Below are positions 42,109-52,887 of a DNA stretch of 64,000 bases, in pieces. A model generated the notes under the pieces. The model did no database searches, was not told where the DNA came from, and saw nothing but the letters and a program-made list of their open reading frames with translations. Positions within the stretch are counted from its first letter, which is position 1. Each line of letters opens with the position of its first letter. The translations under genes were made by a program, and so were the position numbers. This DNA is from Nostoc sp. MG11 (lineage in GTDB: Bacteria > Cyanobacteriota > Cyanobacteriia > Cyanobacteriales > Nostocaceae), in contig NZ_JACXXN010000006.1 of assembly GCF_014904695.1 (NCBI RefSeq), positions 285,562 to 349,561 of the forward strand. Reading direction: 5' to 3'.

Positions 42109-43962
42109 TTAAGTGTTGGTTGTCACCGTCCAAATTCTTCCATAGTTTTTAGGAATATTTAACCAATATTCCGAATAGCTGGGAACGCCGATTAAATTAT
42201 TCTCACCGTGAAGTTCTTCTTGATAATCGCCAGCAATGGGAAACCAGAAGGGTACACTCTGATCGCTGTCACCAAAGTTAAGCGCGACTAAGCTAAATTG
42301 GTTAGCGTGTTGGCGAGAGAATAGCAAGACATTTTTTGAGTGATAGCGGTCATGATTGTTGTAAAAAAAATGACTGCCTTCTGTAAACTGCGAGCGCAGT
42401 TTACGCAGTTTAATCAGCTTCCGTACTAAGGTAATAACACTGTTACCAATGGCATCGTAAAAATAATCCCATCGCACAGGTCGAAGCAACATCACGCGCC
42501 CAAAACCTTGTTCTGGGAGATAATAGTTTTCACCAAACTCTTGACCTTGCCACAGCATGGGAATACCTTTGGCAGTGAAAATACTAATCAGGTAAGGCTG
42601 AACTTTATACCACAAATTGCGATTACCTTCTTGTAATAAATCATTATCACGTGCGATCGCCCCAAAGTTACAGACAAAACGTGAGTGGTCATGATTCTCT
42701 ATATATTGCAGCGCCGTTTTGGCAATTTTGTCATCTTTGTTTGTAATCTCTGTTGGATAGCCATCTAAACCCAACTTAAAGCCAAGGTTAGCTAAATCTC
42801 CTCGATTTCCATACGCTACACTTTTAGCTGCACCCAAAGTTTCATTTTGCCAAGTGGAGTTGGTATAAGTTTGTTCAAGAATTTCCTTTGGTCCTTCTAA
42901 TTGTTCAGCACATTGAATCAAATTGATAGTGTCATTATTAAAAAATCTCTGCCAATACTCGCCAGCTTCTTTCTTTTCTTTAACTGTTTTGTAAGTGTTA
43001 AAAACTAAGTTGGCGTAACCAACTCCCGTAGAACCATCCCAATAATTGGGTACGCAGTCATAGCGAAAACCATCGACGTGATAAACATCTAACCAGTGGT
43101 AGTTAACTGTATAGAAAAAATCTTGGGTAAACTTGCGATTATAATCTGTACTTTCACCAAAATAATCTTTAGCAAATGTTCCCATAAAAGGGTTATCACG
43201 ATACCCTAGCTTTTTGTAAACATAAGAGTAGGGAAAATCATCACCTGTGTGACCATAAACAGCATCTACAATTACAGCAATGTTATGTTGATGTGCAGCA
43301 TCAATCAACTTTTGTAAATCTCTCCTTTTACCAAATCGCTCATCTACTCCAAAGTAGCCTAGCGGTAAAAAGCCCCAATCTACTGTTAAAGCCACATTGG
43401 AAAGCGGCATAATTTCTAGACAGTTAATTCCCAAATCTGCTAGATAGCTAAGTTTTTCAATTGTTCCGTCAATATTTCCGCCGAATTCATCAATCATCAA
43501 TTCGTACAGAACAATATCTTTTAAATTTGGAGTTTTCCAGGTTTTTTCTAGCTGGCTCCATTCGTATGGTTGATAACCTAGTGTAAAAGCGGATAATTTG
43601 CCTGTACCAAATTCTCTGGCGAACGGGTCAATAATCCAATCAATTTCTCCTTTATTAGGATTTTGTAAAAAATAACGATAAACATATCTACCTGGTTCTC
43701 CCCATGCAGATTTAGGGATAGGCTTTGCTTGAGTATTGATATTTATCCGAGTTGACCAATAATCACCATACTCTGAATCGATAGAATGCTCTAATTCAAA
43801 TTGTAGGGGTTGAATGTCTTGTAAGAATTGGTCTTTTTCGTGGATTACTTTAACCCACAGCCGATTACCATCATTTTGAGAAACCCAAGGAAGAAATATT
43901 CCAAAATCAACAATACCATTGGCTTCTCTAGCCCCTAGTTTGTCCAAAGGTAGTAGTTTCAT
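42109..43962 (-). CDS. GH13-family alpha-amylase or related alpha-glucan enzyme
   Basis: The 617-residue enzyme combines an N-terminal beta-sandwich of CBM48 type with a GH13 barrel. The four GH13 regions are DAVYGHTGDD, GFRYDCVPN (nucleophile Asp), IQCAEQLEG (acid/base Glu) and ENHDHSRF (transition-state Asp). The general arrangement is like glycogen-branching or maltooligosyl-trehalose trehalohydrolase enzymes, and the specificity cannot be settled by eye. No signal peptide, so it works on intracellular glycogen. A GT4 glycosyltransferase follows upstream on the same strand and a GH57 enzyme is at 53 kb. Confidence 0.85.
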   Translation of the reverse strand: MKLLPLDKLGAREANGIVDFGIFLPWVSQNDGNRLWVKVIHEKDQFLQDIQPLQFELEHSIDSEYGDYWSTRININTQAKPIPKSAWGEPGRYVYRYFLQNPNKGEIDWIIDPFAREFGTGKLSAFTLGYQPYEWSQLEKTWKTPNLKDIVLYELMIDEFGGNIDGTIEKLSYLADLGINCLEIMPLSNVALTVDWGFLPLGYFGVDERFGKRRDLQKLIDAAHQHNIAVIVDAVYGHTGDDFPYSYVYKKLGYRDNPFMGTFAKDYFGESTDYNRKFTQDFFYTVNYHWLDVYHVDGFRYDCVPNYWDGSTGVGYANLVFNTYKTVKEKKEAGEYWQRFFNNDTINLIQCAEQLEGPKEILEQTYTNSTWQNETLGAAKSVAYGNRGDLANLGFKLGLDGYPTEITNKDDKIAKTALQYIENHDHSRFVCNFGAIARDNDLLQEGNRNLWYKVQPYLISIFTAKGIPMLWQGQEFGENYYLPEQGFGRVMLLRPVRWDYFYDAIGNSVITLVRKLIKLRKLRSQFTEGSHFFYNNHDRYHSKNVLLFSRQHANQFSLVALNFGDSDQSVPFWFPIAGDYQEELHGENNLIGVPSYSEYWLNIPKNYGRIWTVTTNT

Positions 43963-44289
43963 ACGGTCATCCTTGATTAATTGAATTTTTTACTAGTTTT
44001 ATTGATGATGTCATGGGAACAGCATCTTTAACCAGGCTAAATTTGCTCTGCTGAAAAAATTAAATCAGTGAGCAGTTGTTCACTGTTTACTGAAGTAGCG
44101 CCTGCTGTAGATTTATCGCAGCTTGATTAAGGATTTATGCAAATTCCAATAAAGTTGACATTTCTTCACTTCATTTCCTAGACTTCTTGCCAAAATGTGA
44201 ATAAGCGAAAAATGAACACAGATGAACACCGATGAATTATCTGTGTTCATCTGTGTTCATCTGTGGTTTAATTTATAAAAAATTGACTT
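43963..44289. other. Gap with interspersed inverted repeat
   Basis: The only structure is at 44215-44270, where ACACAGATGAACACCGATGA is followed by inverted copies TCTGTGTTCATCTGTG. No gene seen. Confidence 0.5.
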
Positions 44290-45477
44290 TTACCAGAGAA
44301 TTTGCGATCGCTCTTGCACAACTCGCTCAAAAACACTCTCTGTTTGCTTAGCTAATTTCGTCCAGCTAAAGCGGCGCTCTAAATCCTCATAAGCATTATC
44401 AATTAGCCATTGTCGATAACCCGGATTCTTTAACACCTCCAAAATTCCCCAAGCTAGGGAATCGGGATTGTTTACCCAGGTAACAACACCCGTTTTGGTA
44501 TGCTGCACTACTTCAGGAAAACCACCAGTATCAGAAACTACCACAGGTACACGAGAAGCAAAGCTTTCTAAAGCTACAATCCCAAAGGGTTCATAAAGAC
44601 TAGGAAATACAGCACAGTCAGCAATAGTTTGAAATTTATCTAAGTATTCATCTGAGAGAAAACCTGTAAAATAACAATGATGCCAAATTCCTAAATCCCA
44701 GGCTTGGCGTTTGAGATGGTCGGTATTGCCACCACCAACAATCACAAATTTAACGTTACCTCCCATTTGTCTAAGTATCTTAGGAGCCGCATTTAGTAAT
44801 ACAGGTACACCCTTTTCGTATGTCATGCGACCGAGGTAGTAAACGATTTTTTCATCATCTGTGGCAAATTGGCGGCGAAAATCCAGAGCATGAAAATCTT
44901 CGTGGTGCTTTTTCTTTTCTGGTCGAATACCGTTATAAATGACATCAACTTTATCCCAAGGACTATGTAGCGCTCGTCCTACTTCTTGTCGCATATAGTC
45001 ACTACAAACGATGATTCGCCAAGCGTTGTAAGCCAGTAAATTTTCTTTGCCACTAATATAATGTTGAGTGTCCGTATGAATACCGTTATAGCGACCGTAT
45101 TCAGTAGCGTGGATTGTGGCAATTAGGGGTATTTTAAAATTATGCTTGAGAGCGATCGCAGCATCTCCCACTAACCAATCATGAGCATGAATTAAATCAA
45201 AGGTTCCTTCTTCTAGGATCAGCTTACCACCATGATCTCCCATGCTCTGGTTCAGGTTTACTACCCAGTGGAAAAAGTCGTTACTATAAGGCACTGGTAC
45301 TCGATGTACGTGTACTCCCTCAACCACCTCATACATTGATGCGTGGCCAAACTCTGCCGTAATCAGGTGAATTTCATGTCCTAGTTTTACCAATTCCGGG
45401 TATAACTCTGCTACATGACGCGCAATTCCCCCAACTATCCTTGGTGGAAACTCCCAACTCAGTACTAGTATTTTCAT
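44290..45477 (-). CDS. GT4-family glycosyltransferase
   Basis: A 395-residue retaining glycosyltransferase with two Rossmann domains. The N-terminal SWEFPPRIVGGIARHVAE is the nucleotide-sugar and acceptor loop of glycogen-synthase-like GT4 enzymes, and the C-terminal E-x7-E donor site is seen in LYEPFGIVALE. It transfers a hexose from a nucleotide sugar. The neighbouring GH13 enzyme makes a role in alpha-glucan metabolism reasonable, but sucrose or polysaccharide synthesis cannot be excluded. Confidence 0.88.
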   Translation of the reverse strand: MKILVLSWEFPPRIVGGIARHVAELYPELVKLGHEIHLITAEFGHASMYEVVEGVHVHRVPVPYSNDFFHWVVNLNQSMGDHGGKLILEEGTFDLIHAHDWLVGDAAIALKHNFKIPLIATIHATEYGRYNGIHTDTQHYISGKENLLAYNAWRIIVCSDYMRQEVGRALHSPWDKVDVIYNGIRPEKKKHHEDFHALDFRRQFATDDEKIVYYLGRMTYEKGVPVLLNAAPKILRQMGGNVKFVIVGGGNTDHLKRQAWDLGIWHHCYFTGFLSDEYLDKFQTIADCAVFPSLYEPFGIVALESFASRVPVVVSDTGGFPEVVQHTKTGVVTWVNNPDSLAWGILEVLKNPGYRQWLIDNAYEDLERRFSWTKLAKQTESVFERVVQERSQILW

Positions 45478-45734
45478 TGACTAGACTCCCCGATGCTTTA
45501 CAAATATCTAAAAAACTACATTTATCTAAAAATACAAGTCTGGCAATTACTGTGAGTATATTTACTAAAATGTTTAAATCTTTTAACAGTTTTTTGATAA
45601 AGCTGATCAAAGGTTATCAAGACTACCCAAATCAGCAAAGACCTCATGAAACATCTCAACTATAAATTCATCTTTCATTCACCTAAATAAAAAATACAGC
45701 CTCAAAAAGACGGCTGTTAACTCAGAAATTCAGA

Positions 45735-45888
45735 ACTTACGCACTCAGATCCCCCAACCCCCTTAGAAAGGGGGCTTTACACGTTCCCCCCTTTTTAAGA
45801 GGAGCCAGCGCGGTCTTGGGGTCTCCCCAAGTGGAGCGACTGGCGTGGGTTAGGGGGGATCAGGGTTTCAGACTTCATGTGCGTAAGT
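45735..45888. mobile_element. MITE-like element, copy 1
   Basis: A 154-bp gene-free element with terminal inverted repeats ACTTACGCA / TGCGTAAGT and inner arms GATCCCCCAACCCCC and GGGGGGATC. The core contains GAGCCAGCGCGGTCTTGGGG and GGAGCGACTGGCGTGGG, which return in reverse orientation at 55831-55979. It fills most of the gap between the GT4 and lepA genes. Confidence 0.75.
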
Positions 45889-45987
45889 CCTAAAATTTTG
45901 TCATACTCAATGAAATAAAGGGGAATCGGAAAGTTTACCCTTCTAAGATTCCCCATAACTTGGCAGTGGGCAATGCCCCCATGCAAA

Positions 45988-47799
45988 TTAATCTTGATCC
46001 AAGCGCAGTACTGCCATAAAAGCTTCCTGGGGTACATCCACCGTTCCTACAGATTTCATCCGCTTTTTACCTTTTGCTTGCTTCTGCAACAGTTTCTTCT
46101 TGCGGCTAATATCACCACCATAACATTTGGCAAGCACGTCTTTTCGCAAAGCGGGGATGTGTTCGCTGGCAATAACTTTACTCCCAATTGATGCCTGAAT
46201 TGGTACTTTAAATTGGTGGCGGGGAATCAACTCTTTGAGTTTTTCAGCCATTGACCGCCCGACGTTGTAAGCTTTATCCCGGTGGACAATCATCGCCAAC
46301 GAATCCACCGGATCACCGTTGATCATGATATCCAACTTCACCAAAGGATTTTCCCGGTAGCCGATGAGGTGATATTCCATGCTAGCGTAACCGCGCGATC
46401 GCGATTTCATCTGGTCAAAAAAGTCTGTCACCACTTCCGCCAAAGGAAGCTCGTAAGTGAGTGTAGTTCGTCCTTTGGTGAGATATTTCATATCTTTGAA
46501 AATGCCACGTCGGTTTTGTGACAACTCCATCAAGGTACCCACGTAGGTTTCCGGCGTAATCATTTCTACTTGGACGTAGGGTTCTTCAATTTTTTCGCGA
46601 TCGTTAGGAGAAGGCAAGTGGCTGGGATTATCAATGTACAGTTCCTCACCCTTCAAGGTTGTTACTTTATAAACCACCGATGGGGCTGTAATGATCAAAT
46701 CTAAGTCATATTCTCGCTCCAAGCGTTCTTGGACAATTTCCATGTGCAGCAGGCCCAAGAACCCGCAACGGAAGCCAAATCCCATAGCGCTGGAAGTTTC
46801 TGGTTCGTAGTGTAGCGCCGCATCGTTGAGACTGAGCTTTTCTAAAGCTTCCCGCAAATCTTCAAATTGATCAGCATCGATAGGGAACATTCCACAGAAA
46901 ACCATTGGGTTGGCTTCTGTGTAACCAGGTAAAGGTTCCGTTGCTTTGGCTTTAGCTAGGGTGATAGTATCTCCCACCCGTGCATCAGCTACAGCTTTAA
47001 TTGCCGCTCCCAAATAGCCTACTTCCCCAGCATGCAGTTCTTCAACTTGCTTTTGGGTAGGCGAGAGAACGCCTAACTCGTCAATTTCGTATTCTTTACC
47101 AGATACCATCAAATGGACGCGATCGCCCTTTCTCAGAGTGCCATCCATCACCCGGAAATACACAATTACTCCCCGGTAGCTGTCATAGTAGCTATCAAAA
47201 ATTAACGCCCGCAAACGTTCATTTACCGTGTTGGCTGGTGGCGGTACCCGCTCGACAATTGCTTCTAAAATATCATCAATACCAATTCCTTCTTTGGCAG
47301 AGGCAAGAATCGCACCGCTGCAATCTAAACCGATAATTTCTTCGATTTCACTAATTACTCGCTCTGGTTCTGCTCCAGGTAAGTCGATTTTATTCAAAAC
47401 CGGGATAATTTCCAGATTATGCTCAAGTGCTAAATACACATTCGCCAAAGTTTGCGCCTCCACACCTTGGGAAGCATCTACTACCAACAGCGCTCCTTCG
47501 CAAGCGGCGAGAGAACGCGACACCTCATAAGAAAAGTCTACGTGTCCTGGAGTATCAATCAAGTTCAGCACATATTGCTGACCATCTTTTGCTGTGTAGT
47601 TCATCCGGGCAGCTTGCAGCTTAATTGTAATGCCGCGCTCCCGTTCCAAATCCATATTGTCGAGAAACTGTTCCTTCATCTGCCGTTCGTCAACAGTGCC
47701 AGTAGCTTGCAGCAAGCGATCGGCGAGGGTTGATTTCCCGTGGTCGATGTGAGCAATAATACAAAAATTGCGAATGCGAACTGCGGGAACGTCAGTCAT
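45988..47799 (-). CDS. lepA: Elongation factor 4
   Basis: LepA/EF4 is a ribosome-bound GTPase that promotes back-translocation or rescue of stalled elongation. The 603-residue length is normal. The G1 motif is [15 protein letters not shown]3 is [12 protein letters not shown]4 is [11 protein letters not shown], and the LepA-specific C-terminal domain contains [20 protein letters not shown] and [19 protein letters not shown]. All motifs appear intact. A standard chromosomal gene. Confidence 0.98.
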   Translation of the reverse strand: MTDVPAVRIRNFCIIAHIDHGKSTLADRLLQATGTVDERQMKEQFLDNMDLERERGITIKLQAARMNYTAKDGQQYVLNLIDTPGHVDFSYEVSRSLAACEGALLVVDASQGVEAQTLANVYLALEHNLEIIPVLNKIDLPGAEPERVISEIEEIIGLDCSGAILASAKEGIGIDDILEAIVERVPPPANTVNERLRALIFDSYYDSYRGVIVYFRVMDGTLRKGDRVHLMVSGKEYEIDELGVLSPTQKQVEELHAGEVGYLGAAIKAVADARVGDTITLAKAKATEPLPGYTEANPMVFCGMFPIDADQFEDLREALEKLSLNDAALHYEPETSSAMGFGFRCGFLGLLHMEIVQERLEREYDLDLIITAPSVVYKVTTLKGEELYIDNPSHLPSPNDREKIEEPYVQVEMITPETYVGTLMELSQNRRGIFKDMKYLTKGRTTLTYELPLAEVVTDFFDQMKSRSRGYASMEYHLIGYRENPLVKLDIMINGDPVDSLAMIVHRDKAYNVGRSMAEKLKELIPRHQFKVPIQASIGSKVIASEHIPALRKDVLAKCYGGDISRKKKLLQKQAKGKKRMKSVGTVDVPQEAFMAVLRLDQD

Positions 47800-48391
47800 A
47801 TACTATCTTTGCTTTAGCAGCAACCAAGGTTAAAAAAGCAATTTACTTCATGTATTTTAATGCTTTCTTAGCCAAGACGCTGCTAGCTTTTAGTGCTGAG
47901 TCCTGAGTCCTGAGTCCTGAGTCCTGAGTCCTGAGTCCTGAGTCCTGAGTCCTGAGTCATTGGTCAATTGTAATTTTTCTTCCCCCGCTCCCCCTGCCCT
48001 CTGCCCTCCCCTTCACCCCATCTTTATCTTTAGATATAAATAGGGGGACTTTTAAGAATATTATGAAAGTCTATTTATGGCTGCTAGTATTCATCAGCCA
48101 GGAGCGTACAATAAATATAAATAAGTACATGTAGGGATCATGTAGGGACTATAGGCAATTGCAACCTGTAATTGCTTGGAACTACTGATTTTCTCACAAG
48201 TTTTCTAGAGAGCTATTGTCTAGCGAGTTATATGAAAATTGCCACTGAAAAACTGGAAGCTGTTACTTTAGTGCTATTTTGGGGAACTATGTAACCGTAC
48301 CCTTTAAAGTTGCTCAGTGAACTAACCCAAATTGCGAATATAACTGCTTTACAAAGCTTTGGACAAAACAGATTCAGAGTATATAAAGCCC
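47800..48391. other. Gap with heptamer tract
   Basis: Upstream region of lepA and of the small RHH gene. It holds the CTGAGTC repeat at 47897-47960, a pyrimidine-rich stretch CCCCGCTCCCCCTGCCC, and a direct repeat CATGTAGGGA(T/C). No gene is visible. Confidence 0.5.
47897..47960. repeat. Nine-copy heptamer tandem repeat (CTGAGTC)
   Basis: Nine consecutive 7-bp units, perfect until the last one (TGAGTCA), 97 bp upstream of the lepA start codon. Typical STRR of heterocystous cyanobacteria; copy number should vary between strains. Confidence 0.85.
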
Positions 48392-48625
48392 ATGAATATG
48401 CAAGAAAAAGCTACCGAAGCGGGAAGACAAATCGATAAGGTAGAAATTGCTGTCCGCCTGGACTCCGAGTTACTAGAGCAAATTCAGCATCTCACCAACG
48501 ACCCCAGTAAAGTAATTGAGGTGGCGATCCGTCAGTGGTTACGAGGTGAAATACCCAGAGATGATGAACTAACACGCACCCCTGTACGTACCCCTATTCC
48601 GCCTCGGGGTGAATGGAACGATTGA
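48392..48625 (+). CDS. Small RHH-like protein
   Basis: The ATG at 48392 (or 48398) is preferred to a TTG at 48359; the product is about 77 residues. It has the ribbon-helix-helix-like stretch VEIAVRLDSELLEQIQHLTN followed by VIEVAIRQWLRGE and a proline-rich C-terminal tail (TRTPVRTPIPPRGEWND). This suggests a DNA-binding regulator or antitoxin-like protein without an adjacent toxin. It lies ahead of the sensor kinase gene. Confidence 0.55.
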   Translation: MNMQEKATEAGRQIDKVEIAVRLDSELLEQIQHLTNDPSKVIEVAIRQWLRGEIPRDDELTRTPVRTPIPPRGEWND

Positions 48626-48773
48626 CACATAAATTCATCTGTCAGTAAAAGATAAAGAAAAAGTAAAATTTGTCAATTTAGATTCCAAAACGCCAAGAAA
48701 TACCCAATCAAAAATACAAAAGCTGTAAAATTTTATGCCAAAATTTAAACAGCTTTAGTAATACTACGGTAGG

Positions 48774-50558
48774 ATGCCGTTTGACTATCCAACTCGATTA
48801 ATGACTATTACTGCCAAATCCCAATTGCCTAATTTGTTTTCCCCCAATCTGGAATCTATCACCAGTAAGATTGATGGCTCATTACCAACTTTGGGAGCCG
48901 AGTTGGTGTATGTGCAAGATGGGGCAGGGCGCTATCTGACCTTTTATTGGCAGCAAAGCGAACTCCTGGGATTAAATCCTGACAAAATAGTTGACGAGCT
49001 AAACGAGAGTGAAACCTTTGCCCCTGTGGATAAGGTTAATTATTTGGAAAGGTTGCACCGAATTTTGACAAATTTAGTGCCAGAAAGGTTTCAGTGTTGG
49101 TTTAGCTACCGCCAAGAGTTGTTTGAGTTGGAGTTGGCAATTAGTCCTATTATGCCGAGATTGGGAGCCGCTGCCACTACAGTTTTAGTGATGGGACGAT
49201 TACTACAAACTAAAGCCAACAAAAAAGAGCTAAAAGTGGTATCCAAAACGCCCACACAGCTAAAGTTGACTTTACGTTCACAGCAACACCGGAAACAGGT
49301 AAATCAAATTACCAAGAATATCCGGGGGACATTGGATTTAGACATTATTTGGCAGCAAACAGTTGACAGTCTGGGTAAAGCGCTGCGGCTAGAGCGCTGC
49401 ATTATCTGCCCCTACCACTCTTCTAGCTCAAAAGTACAGGTGGTTGCAGAGTATCACCAGTCAGATCTCAAATCAATACTTGGCTCAGAAATAGATTTAG
49501 CTTGTGAGCCTGCCTTTGCTCAGGCATTGACCACCTTAGAACCAATAGTGATGGAGGTGTCTGGATATACTGAGTTTCAGCAACAAAAAATTTTGGTAGT
49601 TGCTACTTGTTATCAAGACCAAGCGAATGGATTTGTGGCTCTGAATCTGCCAGATGAATGCTACCCGTTGACAGAATCGGAACTGGAACTAGCAAAAGAA
49701 GCAGCAGATCAACTGGGAACAGCGATCGCTCATGCTACTTTATATAAAGAATTAGAAGCAGCACGTCAAAAAGCCGAAGAAGCCTCCCGCCTCAAAAGTG
49801 AGTTTCTGGCTAATGTATCGCATGAAATTCGCACCCCTCTCAACGGCATGATTGGATTCTTAAAGCTGATTTTAGAGGGGATGGCAGACGACCCAGAAGA
49901 ACAAAATCAGTTTTTAGCAGAAGCTCATCAATTATCGATACACCTGCTAAATATCATCAACGACATTTTAGATATTGCCAAAATTGAAGCAGGTAAAATG
50001 GAGCTAGCTTGTGCTCCAGTCAAACTGAATGAGCTATTCAGTGATGTCGAAAATTTTATGCGTCCCCAAGCAGAAATGAGAAACCTCAGCTTCGGGATGC
50101 AAATGCCTGCTACCTCCGATGAAATTATCGTCCAGAGCAACTACCAACGTTTGCTCCAAGTTATGCTCAATCTAGTGGGTAATGCCATCAAATTTACCCA
50201 TGAAGGTGGCGTCACTGTTGGCGCCGATTTAGTACTCAAAAAGGCGAAACTTCAAGATCAGCAATTCCCCGGTATGGTAAGAGTGCGCGTGGCAGACACG
50301 GGCATTGGTGTTTCCCTAGATCAGCAAGATAAACTGTTTCAATTGTTCTCTCAAGTAGATGGCTCCCGCACTCGTCAATATGGCGGTACTGGTTTAGGAC
50401 TAGCAATATCCCAGAAGCTAGTAGAGGCTATGGGTGGTGAAGTACATTTTTACAGCTTGGGCGAAGGACTTGGCTCAACAGTCACATTTACAGTGCCTTT
50501 GTATCAACAACCAGTGATTGTTTCATCTAGTGATAGCGACTCAGATTGTATGTGTTAG
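48774..50558 (+). CDS. PAS-GAF sensor histidine kinase
   Basis: A soluble 594-residue sensor kinase. The N-terminus has a PAS-like domain (GAELVYVQDGAGRYLTFYW), then a GAF domain at about residues 190-325 (LRLERCIICPYHS), a HisKA domain with the phosphorylated His near residue 349 in NVSHEIRTPLNGMIGF, and a HATPase with N box VMLNLVGNAIKFTH, DTGIGV and GGTGLGLAISQKLVEAMGG. No membrane helix. The response regulator is not adjacent. All ATPase motifs look intact. Confidence 0.92.
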   Translation: MPFDYPTRLMTITAKSQLPNLFSPNLESITSKIDGSLPTLGAELVYVQDGAGRYLTFYWQQSELLGLNPDKIVDELNESETFAPVDKVNYLERLHRILTNLVPERFQCWFSYRQELFELELAISPIMPRLGAAATTVLVMGRLLQTKANKKELKVVSKTPTQLKLTLRSQQHRKQVNQITKNIRGTLDLDIIWQQTVDSLGKALRLERCIICPYHSSSSKVQVVAEYHQSDLKSILGSEIDLACEPAFAQALTTLEPIVMEVSGYTEFQQQKILVVATCYQDQANGFVALNLPDECYPLTESELELAKEAADQLGTAIAHATLYKELEAARQKAEEASRLKSEFLANVSHEIRTPLNGMIGFLKLILEGMADDPEEQNQFLAEAHQLSIHLLNIINDILDIAKIEAGKMELACAPVKLNELFSDVENFMRPQAEMRNLSFGMQMPATSDEIIVQSNYQRLLQVMLNLVGNAIKFTHEGGVTVGADLVLKKAKLQDQQFPGMVRVRVADTGIGVSLDQQDKLFQLFSQVDGSRTRQYGGTGLGLAISQKLVEAMGGEVHFYSLGEGLGSTVTFTVPLYQQPVIVSSSDSDSDCMC

Positions 50559-50737
50559 AGTTTTGAGCAAAAAAGTCAAATAAGTAGGTAAGTATAATTA
50601 AATATAAAATAAAATTCTAGTTCGTAGTGAGCGATTCATTGCTCAAAACAAGGATTATCAGGACTAAAGTCCTCATTACAAACTTTAATTCATTTACGCC
50701 TAGCTAGCGTTTAAAATTCCTTCTCGCTTTATTTGAA

Positions 50738-51565
50738 CTAAGTAGGTATTTCATCTATAGGTAAATTATTCGGGTCAATACCTTGAGATTGTAAATAGGC
50801 AATTAGCCGTTCTTTTTGCTGACGTTCTTGTTCAGCACGTTGGCGTTCTTGTTCAGCACGTTGGCGTTCTTGTTCAGCACGTTGGCGTTCTTGTTCAGCA
50901 CGTTGGCGTTCTTGTTCAATCTGTTCTACTGCCCACGGTAACAAATTACCTACTTCATCCCACCATCGCAACCAGTAACCTGTTCGGGTTTCTTTTGTTC
51001 CTTGCCAAGTTCCCAAAAATAAACCCATCGAAGCAATCCAATGACGACCATTTTCATCGGGTTGCTTGAGTTCGTAGCGTCCATTTTCGAGTTGATAAAA
51101 TTCTAGTAAACCACCATTTGGCTCAAAAATTACGTAAATGGGAACCTGCAAAATTTGCTCGTAGAAAAACCATTTTCCCGGTGGATAAGTTCGCTTTACC
51201 GAATATTCTCCACCCTCGGTGTCAGATAGAAATTCCATCACAACCGCCGGGATATCTCCTTCTAAGTTGGGTGTGTAGCTTTTGCGGTCAGCTAAAACCT
51301 GATTAACACGAGGAACATAAACCCAGTCGGGAGCTTTAGCAATAAACTGTCCGTTAAGTGTTGCACAGAGACCAAAATTTGAGGCTATCAACATCTGGGG
51401 TTGGATGAAACCACTGATTTCTAAGCTTTCACGCAAAGCACCAGCCAAGATTGGCTGACCTGTATTTTCCACTGGTTCATCCTCTAACTGAAAATCATCG
51501 GGCAATGCTTCCCAAGAGATTACCAGCTTGGTTGAGGATTTGGCCTCACTAACCTGGGTTGCCAT
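50738..51565 (-). CDS. Uma2-family endonuclease-like protein with coiled-coil repeat tail
   Basis: The first 210 residues form a DUF820/Uma2 domain of the PD-(D/E)XK fold, including DIPAVVMEFLSDTEGGEYS and WFFYEQILQVPIYVIFEP, with an acidic residue pattern typical of the family. The tail at about residues 217-250 is a repeat of seven residues, RAEQERQ, encoded by a 21-bp unit present about four times (50823-50910). Uma2 genes are multicopy in filamentous cyanobacteria with no firm function. Confidence 0.88.
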   Translation of the reverse strand: MATQVSEAKSSTKLVISWEALPDDFQLEDEPVENTGQPILAGALRESLEISGFIQPQMLIASNFGLCATLNGQFIAKAPDWVYVPRVNQVLADRKSYTPNLEGDIPAVVMEFLSDTEGGEYSVKRTYPPGKWFFYEQILQVPIYVIFEPNGGLLEFYQLENGRYELKQPDENGRHWIASMGLFLGTWQGTKETRTGYWLRWWDEVGNLLPWAVEQIEQERQRAEQERQRAEQERQRAEQERQRAEQERQQKERLIAYLQSQGIDPNNLPIDEIPT

Positions 51566-51986
51566 AAATACTGCCTTTTATTGATTTGTTTTTATTTTAT
51601 CGCTCTCGGTACGGCGTTTAGCTCACGCGAAAGAGAAGTTTGTAGCTTGCTTCCCGTAAGGTGTGGCGGCTAGCCTACGATAACGCTTAAGAACCTCCAT
51701 AGACGCACGGTAGACGCGGAGCGGCTGTCGGAAACATCAAAACTCTCTTATGGTCGGCGCAGCGTCCCGTAAGGAAGGGTTATGGTGAGTGCAAAAAAGC
51801 ACGCACTTATTATTTTGTGTCCTAGCGCGATCGTCAAAACATAGTTTGGCTTAACAATCACACTCATCTGATTACATATATTAGTTAGTCCAATAATAAA
51901 GAAGCAATTAATTACATCTATCAGACTTTGAACTTTACACTCCAGACTTTGAACTAAACTGATAAAAGTGAAGTCAAAGTGGTTAT
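51566..51986. other. Gap with dispersed repeats
   Basis: Contains a block with GTAGCTTGCTTCCCGTAAGG at 51641-51660, related to 1851-1927, and several inverted stretches around 51600-51780. No gene visible. Confidence 0.5.
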
Positions 51987-52697
51987 ATGACAGATCCAAT
52001 AACAGCAAGCGCTTTGTTCCAAACCGCTTACGAAAGTCGTTACACTTGGGACAAAAACTTTCCTGGTTATAGTGCAGATGTGCAACTAGTGCAGGGTTCA
52101 GAAGTTTATACAGGTACTATTGGCGTTAACCGCGACCTGAGCGTAGAAGTTATCGGTATTGCAGATGAACAAGTACAAGAAGGCATCTATACCCAATTAC
52201 GAGATATAGTTACTCATCGCCAATACTCCAGTTTTGAGCAGTCTCATGGCCAGCATGAGTTTACCTTGGGTGAAACAGATGAAACTGGTGCGGTGCAAGT
52301 TCTGGTCAAGGGCGACTCGATGGGTTCTAATTATAAAATTCGCGGCAAGGAAATTTGCCAAGTCAGTCGGGTTATGGGTCGCATGGCTTTTGTAATTAAT
52401 ACTCACGAAAGCTTCGATACTGGTTCTGGCTACATTGCGAGTCGCTACGATGCAGTTTTCCGCAACTCGAAAACTAATGAAGTCAGCAGCATCCTGAAAT
52501 TTGAAGACACCTATGAAAAATTTGGCGATTATTATTTAATGACCAAACAGGTTGTGCAAGAGTGTGAAGATGGCGTTAGCGTTGACGGAGCCTCTGATAT
52601 AGAAGCAGAAACGTCAGTAGCATCAGGGTCAGTTGCTCGCATGACAACTGAGTTCAGCTACTCCAATATCAAGCTGCTAAAACCAGTAGTTGTTTAG
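51987..52697 (+). CDS. DUF3386 family protein
   Basis: The 236-residue product fits DUF3386, a family found in cyanobacteria and plants' plastid-derived relatives. Recognisable parts are the N-terminal FQTAYESRYTWDKNFPGYSAD, KIRGKEICQVSRVMGRMAF, and the C-terminal DYYLMTKQVVQECEDGVSVD. No signal peptide or membrane segment. The function is not known. Confidence 0.85.
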   Translation: MTDPITASALFQTAYESRYTWDKNFPGYSADVQLVQGSEVYTGTIGVNRDLSVEVIGIADEQVQEGIYTQLRDIVTHRQYSSFEQSHGQHEFTLGETDETGAVQVLVKGDSMGSNYKIRGKEICQVSRVMGRMAFVINTHESFDTGSGYIASRYDAVFRNSKTNEVSSILKFEDTYEKFGDYYLMTKQVVQECEDGVSVDGASDIEAETSVASGSVARMTTEFSYSNIKLLKPVVV

Positions 52698-52887
52698 TTA
52701 TTTAGTCATCAACACATGACTCTTTTGTCTCAGTACACTGGACAAAGCGCAATCTAGGGACAATTAGATCTAGGATCGACTTAACAAAGCTGGAAAACAA
52801 AATTTTGGATAATGGTTTTGTAGTAGACTTCAGCACTACTACAAATTAATTCCCGATCGCCATCGTTTACTTAGCAGGTCTAAAACT

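Noticed and set aside
47897..47960. CRISPR array
   Set aside because: The repeats are 7 bp with no spacers; it is a short tandem repeat. No cas-like genes are seen anywhere in the window.
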